The position numbers and the translations under genes are program-made. Shown here piece after piece: positions 15,666 to 22,220 of a stretch of DNA of 55,923 bases; position 1 is the first letter of the stretch; every line of letters starts with the position of its first letter. The notes beneath the pieces are model-generated. The model worked only from the letters and a program-made list of their open reading frames with translations, had not been told where the DNA came from and ran no database searches. This DNA comes from LB3-1 sp036401895 (GTDB lineage: Bacteria; Chloroflexota; Chloroflexia; Chloroflexales; Kallotenuaceae): assembly GCA_036401895.1 (NCBI GenBank), contig DASWTW010000524.1, forward strand, positions 1 to 55,923, given 5' to 3'.

Positions 15666-16769
15666 TTATGGCGTGGTCGTTTCCTCAGGCGTGACCGTGC
15701 TTTGCTCAAGCACGCTGGTAGCCTCGGGCGTCGGCGACTCTTCCGGCAGCGGCACCGGCTCGATCGTCGGCACAGCCTGCGGCGTCGGCAGCGGCTTCAA
15801 GATCTCTATGACACCCAGCAGCGGCACCGCAGGGTTGGTCTCGGGCTGCTGAAGCTCCGTCACCTGAGCATCACGGGCGCGCTCCAGAAGATCGTCTTGG
15901 AAGGTCTGCTGGGCCTGCGGTGACGCCGCCATTTCGATCACCTTCACGATATGCCAGCCAAACTGTGTCTCGAACGGCTCGCCGATCGCCGCGCCGGTCT
16001 CTAGGAACTGTTGCTTCAGCTCAAAGGTTTTGCTCACAAACGTCGTATCGAAGGGCTGACCATCCGACGTCAGGCCCTCCTCGTTGAAGGGAGGCAGATC
16101 GCCGCCGCTCTGCGCGGCTGCCGGCTCGATCGACAGCGTTTTGGCCAGCTCCGTAAAATCCGCGCCCGACTGAAGCTGCTGATAGGCGTTGGCAGCGCCC
16201 TCATAATTGCCGGGATCGAAAAGAATATGCGCGGCGTGAATCTGATCCTTGGGCGCCGCATTCCCTCTCACCTCCTGGATAGTCAGCTCTTCGGAGATAA
16301 AACTGCGGAATTCGCTGCCGTTAGCAAAGCCAATCGTCTGCGCGCAGGCGTCCCATACCTGGTCACTGTTATTTGTGTCGATCGCCGCGCCCTCCTGCTC
16401 GATCATCTGCGCAACCCGCGGATCACAGAGCTGGGTGCGCAAATTCGCAAGCGCACTCTGGAGATCCTGGGGATCGGCGACCACATCTGTGTTACGCGCC
16501 AGACGCAGCAACAGCTGGCGCGAGAGCAGCTGGTTGAGCACCGGCTCAGCGGGCGCGGGGCCTTGCTGGTCGGCGTACACCTCGTTGCTGAACTGATCCA
16601 GAGTAGCCTGAGAAATGTAGAGCACAGAGTTATCGCGGAAGGTAATTCGAGCGACCGCATCGTCCGGTCCTGCCGTTGGATTGGCCGCGTTAACCGGCGG
16701 GCGTGTGCTGGCGCAGCCTGACAGCAGCGCGACAGCCGCCAGCGCCAGCCATAATCGTCGTAAAACCAA
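15666..16769 (-). CDS. PpiC/PrsA-like peptidyl-prolyl isomerase lipoprotein
   Basis: This 367-residue protein starts at TTG 16769 behind AGGAGG. The N-terminal signal ends in the lipobox LLSGC, so it is probably a lipoprotein on the outer face of the membrane. Residues 40-180 are helical, like the SurA/PrsA chaperone part. The parvulin domain follows (about 185-290): AAHILF at its start, then SGGDLPPF, and FGWHIVKVIE at its end, the usual order. A 45-residue Pro/Thr/Glu-rich tail is probably disordered. By family it assists folding of exported proteins. It is monocistronic, with its own 5' region and a repeat block at the 3' end. Confidence 0.85.
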   Translation of the reverse strand: MVLRRLWLALAAVALLSGCASTRPPVNAANPTAGPDDAVARITFRDNSVLYISQATLDQFSNEVYADQQGPAPAEPVLNQLLSRQLLLRLARNTDVVADPQDLQSALANLRTQLCDPRVAQMIEQEGAAIDTNNSDQVWDACAQTIGFANGSEFRSFISEELTIQEVRGNAAPKDQIHAAHILFDPGNYEGAANAYQQLQSGADFTELAKTLSIEPAAAQSGGDLPPFNEEGLTSDGQPFDTTFVSKTFELKQQFLETGAAIGEPFETQFGWHIVKVIEMAASPQAQQTFQDDLLERARDAQVTELQQPETNPAVPLLGVIEILKPLPTPQAVPTIEPVPLPEESPTPEATSVLEQSTVTPEETTTP

Positions 16770-16910
16770 AAGAAGCCTCCTGTGTTAGTAGTCAATCTGT
16801 AGCAATGACATTCTACTACGTTTATTGACAATATCCGGCGAAACGAGTTAATGATTTTCTAAGAAGTTCCACATATGACGACTCCGGGCAACTGTCGGCT
16901 TTGAGCAGAC

Positions 16911-16941
16911 AAAACCTCCTCTTCAGCACCTGAAGAGGAGG
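16911..16941 (-). terminator. intrinsic terminator of the cytochrome bc operon
   Basis: A perfect 12-bp stem (16915-16926 with 16930-16941) closes on a 3-base loop. On the minus strand it is followed by TTTT (16911-16914). It lies 24 bases past the last gene of the operon. Confidence 0.88.
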
Positions 16942-16964
16942 TATGCCAGTGTCGACGGATTTGG

Positions 16965-17396
16965 CTACGCGCGCGGAGGCGCAAGCATGTTCCCACCAAA
17001 GCCGGCGATGAACACGCCGAAGAAGACCGTAAGAAACGCGGCAAAGCCGATCGGCACGGAGATCACGGGGTTCGTCTCGTAGAAGAGACCGACCGGCGTG
17101 ATAATCAGGCCAAAGATCTGCATTGCCATGCCCAGACGGACCATGAAGCGCGCGCGGGGCCGTGTTTCGTTGCTGCCCCAGGTCACGCGTGGAATGATCG
17201 CGACGAGCGCCGAGGCCGCCAGCACCACCAGCAGCATCAGGCCCTTCTGCCCGATCAAGGGGATCGAGAGCTCGGACAGCAAAAGCGCCCAGACCACGCT
17301 AAACGCAAAGAGCGCGAGACCTACGACGACAAACAATCCTATATCGCGCCGATCGGCCAGACGCGATGTACGAGGTGGAGTTACTTGTGCAGACAT
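16965..17396 (-). CDS. four-helix membrane protein of the cytochrome bc operon, function unknown
   Basis: This 143-residue protein has four predicted membrane helices (about 21-40, 51-68, 83-105, 109-136) and no haem, iron or quinone motif that I can recognise. It starts at ATG 17396 behind AGGAG. It is the last gene of a Rieske-cytochrome b-cytochrome c operon, 70 bases after the cytochrome c gene, and is followed by a strong terminator. Position suggests a small accessory subunit or assembly factor of the bc complex; this is inference from neighbourhood only. Confidence 0.7.
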   Translation of the reverse strand: MSAQVTPPRTSRLADRRDIGLFVVVGLALFAFSVVWALLLSELSIPLIGQKGLMLLVVLAASALVAIIPRVTWGSNETRPRARFMVRLGMAMQIFGLIITPVGLFYETNPVISVPIGFAAFLTVFFGVFIAGFGGNMLAPPRA

Positions 17397-17466
17397 AGCT
17401 CCTGCCTAATTCAGCGGTCGCCGGATGGCTTGGATGCAGCCACCCGGCAACGGCGACATTTCAAGG

Positions 17467-18459
17467 TTATGGCGTTGCGGTTGATCCCGGACCGGCAGGC
17501 GAGTTCGGCGCGGCCGGCTGATTCGGCTGGCCGGTCGGCTGCGCGGTCGGCTGCGACGCGCCGGTGCCCTCGCCGCCCTGAGCGCCCTGGATCAACTGCT
17601 CCGCCTCTTCGGTCAGCGAGCCATCGCGATTATGCGCCTGGAGCCAGACCAGCAGCCGGCTCCACTCATCGTCGGTCAGCGCGAAGCCGGGCATCGGCGA
17701 GTAGTCCTGGCCCTGGAGGTCGTTGTTGTTCTCCGGGAAGGCTGCCGTACCGCCCTGAATCCACTCGCGCACATTCGCCTCGTCCACCGGCTTGCCGTTC
17801 GGCAGGTCGGTGCCGAAGGCAGCGGTACCGCCCTCCTGGAAGAGACCGCCCAGACCAGGCCCGACGAGCTTCTGATCGCTCATCGCGTGGCAGCCGACGC
17901 AGCCCTTCTGCGTAAAGACGATCTCACCTTGGCTGACAGGGTTCGCGTTCGGGTCAGCGGTAGGCGCTTGCTCCGTCGCCACACGATTCGCCGTCTGGAC
18001 CGCAGCCTCGGGCACCTGGCCGTTCCAGGAAAGCACATAGCTGGTGATATTCGCGATCTGGTCCTGGCGCAGCGGCCCCTGCGGCTGTCCCCAGGCCGGC
18101 ATCGGCGTGCCGCGAATACCGGAGAAGAGCGTGGCCTCGATGTAGTTACGCATCGAGCCATACTTTTCTTTGATGCCGTTCGGCTGATCAAACGTCGGCG
18201 GCTGGCCGTTCTGGCTCAATGTGTAGCGCTGAACAATGTCGTTGAGCGCAGGCGCGCCGGCTCGAACCTGGCCCTGACCCGCCAGACCGTGGCAGGTTGC
18301 GCAGTACTGCTCGTAGTCTCGCGCGCCACGCTCCAGCTGCTCGGCGGTGATCGCCGCCGTCGCTTCCGGCAGCCGCTGGCTCTCGCCAACGAAGATGATC
18401 CCGAGCAAGATCGCGGTGGCTAGCGAGAAGATCGTCGCGATCAAAATATTCCGAGTCAT
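17467..18459 (-). CDS. dihaem membrane-anchored cytochrome c of the bc complex
   Basis: This 330-residue protein has one N-terminal anchor helix (about 5-24) and two c-type haem sites: CATCH at 53-57 and CVGCH at 187-191. Candidate axial methionines lie after each (GTPMPAW near 120; YSPMPGF in the second domain). Each domain has the usual cytochrome c layout. The last 45 residues are Gln/Pro/Gly/Thr-rich and probably disordered. It would take electrons from the Rieske centre and pass them to a soluble carrier or terminal oxidase on the outer face of the membrane. It is third in the operon, 67 bases after cytochrome b. Confidence 0.9.
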   Translation of the reverse strand: MTRNILIATIFSLATAILLGIIFVGESQRLPEATAAITAEQLERGARDYEQYCATCHGLAGQGQVRAGAPALNDIVQRYTLSQNGQPPTFDQPNGIKEKYGSMRNYIEATLFSGIRGTPMPAWGQPQGPLRQDQIANITSYVLSWNGQVPEAAVQTANRVATEQAPTADPNANPVSQGEIVFTQKGCVGCHAMSDQKLVGPGLGGLFQEGGTAAFGTDLPNGKPVDEANVREWIQGGTAAFPENNNDLQGQDYSPMPGFALTDDEWSRLLVWLQAHNRDGSLTEEAEQLIQGAQGGEGTGASQPTAQPTGQPNQPAAPNSPAGPGSTATP

Positions 18460-18526
18460 GGTGATCCTTTAGTGTGAACCGGGCGCATCCGGCGTGGGCT
18501 AGACGCGCCCGATGTCGTCTCTGCGT

Positions 18527-20290
18527 TTACTGGCTGGCTTCGCGCGGCGCGGAAGCGTTCTCCTCCAGCTGGTCCTCGTGCGAGTCGCGGTGCAGGAAGT
18601 CGGCCTGCTCGCTGGTGCTGATCTGCGGCGTGCCGTCCTCGTTCGTCAGCGGTACCGGAACAGGATTGCCCTCCTGAATCTCGGTTGACTGGAAGTCGAG
18701 CACAACGGTAGCCTTCTTGATCGCGACCGCCGGCTGTCCATCCGCCGCGTTGACCACCTGGCCCTCATCGTTGGTAACATAGGTCCACGGCTCGATCGAA
18801 AGCTTGGCCGTCGGATTCACGAATCGATTATCGACCGTGACCCAATGCTGAATCGCCCCACGGAACTCCTCAAACAGATGCCGCGTCTCCTCGGTCAGCG
18901 TGTTCTCATCGATCACGTTGCCGTTGAGATCAGTGATCGTGCCGCTGTCCACCGTTCCGTTCTGAGCCTTGACCTCATACACCACTGGCGTGTTCGGCAG
19001 CGCGCTCCACGGCACATGGTCAACGATGCCCTCGCCCTCGATCGGCACGAACTCGGTCAGGATCTCCTGGCTGCCCGACTGCTGAATGCCATACTCAGGC
19101 AGACCGGCATAGGTCACAAAGCCGAAGAAGACCATCGCGATAATGCCGCTGGCAACCGCAACCTTACGGTCGGCAAAGCGGCGCGACGGGTTACGATCCA
19201 TGTAGGGCAGCAGGATCGGCAGCACCAGCACCAGCGGTCCCAAGATCAGACCAAAGACGATCTTATCGCCGAACTTGAGCATGCCCTGAAGCCAGAGGAA
19301 ATACCACGGCGCCTTGGTATGCTGCGGCGTCACGCCCGGGTTAGCATGGCTTTCGAGCTTGGCATCCCAGAAGAAGTAGTTGATCGCCACAAACGCGAAG
19401 GTCAGCAGCACAATCAGCGCAATCTCGAAAAAGACCTGATCCGGCAGGAAGGGTACTTTGCGCTTGGTAGGCTTGCCCCAGCCGCGCGGATTGTCCGGCG
19501 CGAACAGCTCATGAATCGGCGACAGCTCCTGCTTGCGCACCGCGTAGTAGTGGATGCTGATGAACAGGATCGTCAGGGCCGGCAGCGCGAAGACGTGGAG
19601 CAGGTAGAAGCGCAGCAGCGTGCCGGCGCCGATGTCCACACCACCGCGTAAGAGCAGGTTGGCGGCGCTACCAAAGAGCGGCGCTGCGTCCGCCATCGAC
19701 GAGCCGATCGTCACCGCCCAGTACGCCAGCTGGTCCCAGGGCAGCAGATAGCCTGAGAACGACAGCACCAGCGTCATAATCAGCAGGATGATGCCGGTGA
19801 CCCAGATGAACTGGCGCGGCGCTTTGTACGAGGCCGTGAAGTAGGTGCGCATCATATGCAAGATCACGACGGCGACCATGAAGTGCGCGCCGAGACGGTG
19901 CATGTTGCGCAGCAGACGGCCCAGCGGCACGTCGCTGATGATTTTCTGCATGTCCGCGTACGCTTGCAGCGGCGACGGCGTGTAGTACACCATCAAGATC
20001 GCGCCGGTGATCGCCTCCAGCATAAAGAAGAAGAACGACATCCAGCCCAGACCAAAGGTGTAATACCAGGCGGTCGCCTCCAGCGGCAGCGCGCGCGGAC
20101 GAATGTGGTACCAGAAGCTGTTGCTGTGGACCCGCATACGCGGATTCGGACGCGGCGCGGGCTCACCCCGAATAACCGAGCGCCACTCGGCAGCGCCCAT
20201 CGATGGAAAGATCGAGCGGCTCGCCTCGACCAAAGCGCCCTTGATGCGCTGGGCCGGACCTTCTGGCCGCCGTGCTGGCCTAGTCGCCAT
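18527..20290 (-). CDS. cytochrome b (fused b6/subunit IV type) with long soluble C-terminal tail
   Basis: This 587-residue protein oxidises quinol and holds two b haems. The N-domain has MHR...ILH in helix B and LLH...SIH in helix D, with 13 and 14 residues between the ligands; the longer second spacing is the b6 type. The C-domain (subunit IV-like) is fused on, with the Qo-site motif as APWYFLW where PEWY is usual, so the quinol-binding Glu is replaced. Eight to nine membrane helices are visible, ending near residue 415. The remaining ~170 residues (after EYGIQQSGSQE) are soluble, acidic and beta-rich and match nothing I recognise. It is second in the operon, after Rieske. Confidence 0.92.
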   Translation of the reverse strand: MATRPARRPEGPAQRIKGALVEASRSIFPSMGAAEWRSVIRGEPAPRPNPRMRVHSNSFWYHIRPRALPLEATAWYYTFGLGWMSFFFFMLEAITGAILMVYYTPSPLQAYADMQKIISDVPLGRLLRNMHRLGAHFMVAVVILHMMRTYFTASYKAPRQFIWVTGIILLIMTLVLSFSGYLLPWDQLAYWAVTIGSSMADAAPLFGSAANLLLRGGVDIGAGTLLRFYLLHVFALPALTILFISIHYYAVRKQELSPIHELFAPDNPRGWGKPTKRKVPFLPDQVFFEIALIVLLTFAFVAINYFFWDAKLESHANPGVTPQHTKAPWYFLWLQGMLKFGDKIVFGLILGPLVLVLPILLPYMDRNPSRRFADRKVAVASGIIAMVFFGFVTYAGLPEYGIQQSGSQEILTEFVPIEGEGIVDHVPWSALPNTPVVYEVKAQNGTVDSGTITDLNGNVIDENTLTEETRHLFEEFRGAIQHWVTVDNRFVNPTAKLSIEPWTYVTNDEGQVVNAADGQPAVAIKKATVVLDFQSTEIQEGNPVPVPLTNEDGTPQISTSEQADFLHRDSHEDQLEENASAPREASQ

Positions 20291-20376
20291 AGAAACTCCA
20301 ATCTAACAGCATATGTACAAGCATTAATACGGGGTGTTCTTCCTCAACCAATCGCTCAGGACCCGCCGATCGATTT

Positions 20377-21057
20377 TTAGGCGGGCGCGCCCTGCTTGCG
20401 CTGGCCGGTGTCCACGACGATCGTGCCGTCGCTGCCAACCTCGACCACAAACTGATCCAGGCTACGCGCCGCCGGGCCACGCACATACTTGCTATCGCGC
20501 TCGAAGGTCGAGCCGTGGCACGGGCAGATAAAGCGATTTTCGGCAGCCTGGAACGGAATCAAACAGCCAAGGTGCGTACACACCTGGTAGATCGCCTCGA
20601 TGCCTTGCTGCGCAACTGTTTCATTTCCGGCAGTGGCTACCGGCTGATTCACCTTGACGATGTAGAACTTGCCGGTGGAGTTTAGATCCGGCGCATCGTT
20701 CTCGGTGTACTCGTTGGCTTTCTTGGCCAGCGTAAACGTGCCGCCGAACTCGCCTTCTTTGAAGCGCGGATAGGCAAATCCGCCCGGCACATTCTCCTGA
20801 ATGATCGGCGGTGTGATCGCTTTGAACGTCGGGTCGTTCGATGGATCGGGCTGCACCAGGCCAGCGCCCGCCGTCGCCAGCACCAGCGCTCCCGATCCCG
20901 CCAGCGCATAGACTAGCGCCTCGCGACGGGTTAGCTTGATGCGGGTTTTGCGGGTAGGCGGTGGAGCATCTGGCCGAGCTTTAGCGGCGATCGCCTCAGC
21001 CTCAGCCTGGGTGATAATGCGCCTCCCTGCATTTCGAGGCTCAGATTCGATAGCCAT
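20377..21057 (-). CDS. Rieske iron-sulphur protein
   Basis: This 226-residue protein has a hydrophobic segment at about 48-68 preceded by TRRE, a twin-arginine-like signal anchor. The Rieske domain follows with CTHLGC and CPCHGS, giving the two Cys and two His ligands of the 2Fe-2S cluster and the stabilising disulphide cysteines. An inserted stretch (about 80-140) separates the anchor from the cluster domain. It is the first gene of the bc operon, with a promoter at 21174-21202 and a leader of about 110 bases. It moves electrons from quinol to cytochrome c. Confidence 0.94.
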   Translation of the reverse strand: MAIESEPRNAGRRIITQAEAEAIAAKARPDAPPPTRKTRIKLTRREALVYALAGSGALVLATAGAGLVQPDPSNDPTFKAITPPIIQENVPGGFAYPRFKEGEFGGTFTLAKKANEYTENDAPDLNSTGKFYIVKVNQPVATAGNETVAQQGIEAIYQVCTHLGCLIPFQAAENRFICPCHGSTFERDSKYVRGPAARSLDQFVVEVGSDGTIVVDTGQRKQGAPA

Positions 21058-21173
21058 GCAGAAACTCCTTCGTTGATTCAGTCCAGAACATTCGCTGAGC
21101 GCATTCGGCGCTCCTGATCATTTAATCAAACAGAAGAATGCCAAAAACACACGACCCTGCTGGTCGCGGCTGC

Positions 21174-21202
21174 ATTGTAGCATAGGTCGTAGAGCCCAAC
21201 AA
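21174..21202 (-). promoter_or_regulatory. extended -10 promoter of the bc operon
   Basis: On the minus strand TTGTTG (21197-21202) and TACAAT (21174-21179) are 17 bases apart, with TGC before the -10 (TGCTACAAT). Confidence 0.72.
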
Positions 21203-21242
21203 TCGGGCCAATAGTGTAGGGCGCGTGTAGTAAAGATCGGGT

Positions 21243-21704
21243 TTATTCGGGATCAAGATACCAGAGCGCCCGATACACATCGTCGCGTACGGCGCAGTGG
21301 GTGCGCACCTCCCCAAGATACGAGATCGCGGTCGCTTTGCCGCATGTCTGACAGGCGTACAAATCGTAGCGGAAGCGCTCGCTCACCGGATTCGCCACCG
21401 TAACGTTAATCTCGGCTGGATTGGTCGCCTTCGAGCCGCACCAGGCGCAGATCACGTCATAGACCGCCACCCAGTTGGAGCGCCGCAGCAGGCGTTTATA
21501 CTCCAGCACTTTGTAGATGAAGCGCGTATCACGTCCCCAGTACGCCAGCGCCGTCGTGCGATCGCATTCGGGGCAGCGCCCGACCGCATGTTCCATCGTT
21601 ACCTGCGCGTTGCTGATGTGAATATGCTCGCCGACGATCTCCAGCCCATCTTTATAGCGGCACCAGGCGCAGGCGACATCCAGTACTCGTCCAGTATTCG
21701 TCAT
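21243..21704 (-). CDS. double zinc-ribbon-like protein of unknown function
   Basis: This 153-residue protein consists of two halves of the same plan. Half 1 has CAWC near residue 12 and CPEC near 44, then TALAYWG; half 2 has CAWC near 86 and CQTC near 117, then TAISYLG. Each half would bind one zinc through two CxxC pairs, so it looks like an internal duplication. I recognise no named family. It could bind nucleic acid or a protein partner. It starts at ATG 21704 with a TATAAT at 21752-21757 (minus strand) but only a poor -35. It lies upstream of the bc operon and divergent from nrdJ. Confidence 0.7.
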   Translation of the reverse strand: MTNTGRVLDVACAWCRYKDGLEIVGEHIHISNAQVTMEHAVGRCPECDRTTALAYWGRDTRFIYKVLEYKRLLRRSNWVAVYDVICAWCGSKATNPAEINVTVANPVSERFRYDLYACQTCGKATAISYLGEVRTHCAVRDDVYRALWYLDPE

Positions 21705-21808
21705 ATTTTTGCTTCCACTGCCGTACTATGTCAACTTAATCATCTCCTTCAATTATAGGCGATCTCGCGGCAGGGATCATGATTCTGTCGTCGATCTTTC
21801 TTCGGCAC

Positions 21809-21829
21809 TTTTCCACATTTAGTGGATAA
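21809..21829. promoter_or_regulatory. inverted pair of DnaA-box-like sites
   Basis: TTTTCCACA (21809-21817) and, on the opposite strand, TTATCCACT (21821-21829) each differ by one base from the DnaA box TTATCCACA. They are three bases apart and face each other. They are about 210 bases before the nrdJ -35. Confidence 0.5.
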
Positions 21830-22038
21830 CCTGTTGATAGTTTCCTATATCTAGATCCAGGCGCATGCAACCGGCGTTTGCTCGCAGTCAAACGCAAGCC
21901 ACGCAACGCCGACGTTGATGTTATGGCCCGAAGCTCTAGCAAACATCGCGCCGTTGTTCGACAAAAATCCGCGCGAAATCCTTCTTTTAACAATTAATAA
22001 GTACGGAGATGTATAGTATTTCTTTGACTTTTTGGATC

Positions 22039-22068
22039 TTGACATACGGATTGAAGCTGTGCTAGGAT
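22039..22068 (+). promoter_or_regulatory. extended -10 promoter of nrdJ
   Basis: TTGACA (22039-22044) and TAGGAT (22063-22068) are 18 bases apart, with TGC before the -10 (TGCTAGGAT). The leader to the ATG at 22221 would be about 145 bases. Confidence 0.72.
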
Positions 22069-22074
22069 GGCTTC

Positions 22075-22121
22075 CACTAGATGTAGGATGTTTATAGCGC
22101 TTTTATGTCTATATGTAGCCG
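22075..22121 (+). promoter_or_regulatory. tandem NrdR-box-like operator at the nrdJ transcription start
   Basis: CACTAGATGTAGGAT (22075-22089) matches the NrdR box core CACTATATATAGTGT at 11 of 15 positions; GTCTATATGTAGCCG (22107-22121) matches at 9 of 15. Their starts are 32 bases apart, the usual NrdR spacing of about three helical turns. They lie right after the -10. NrdR is known to repress ribonucleotide reductase genes when bound to dATP. No nrdR gene is in the window. Confidence 0.55.
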
Positions 22122-22220
22122 TTATGTCATACTAGCTACGATTCGCCTCATAGCTCGTGTGACATAAATATTTTACAGTCTCAAGCACACTTAAGCTCCG
22201 GATGGACCAGGAGGAGGCTC

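Larger units (their letters stand above)
21705..22220. other. 516-bp AT-richer intergenic region between the zinc-ribbon gene and nrdJ
   Basis: No convincing gene is present on either strand. It holds a pair of DnaA-box-like sites (21809-21829), a 7-bp hairpin (21874-21880 with 21889-21895), an AT-rich stretch around 21985-22030, the nrdJ promoter, and two NrdR-box-like sites. It is the most feature-rich non-coding stretch in the window. Confidence 0.6.

Noticed and set aside
21736..22045. Small minus-strand frames (64-85 codons) in the gap before nrdJ
   Set aside because: No ribosome site, odd composition, and they overlap each other and the regulatory sites.
21705..22220. Chromosomal replication origin
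   Set aside because: There are only two imperfect DnaA boxes and no dnaA, dnaN, gyrB or clustered AT-rich 13-mers; parB lies 26 kb away. A regulatory role is more likely.
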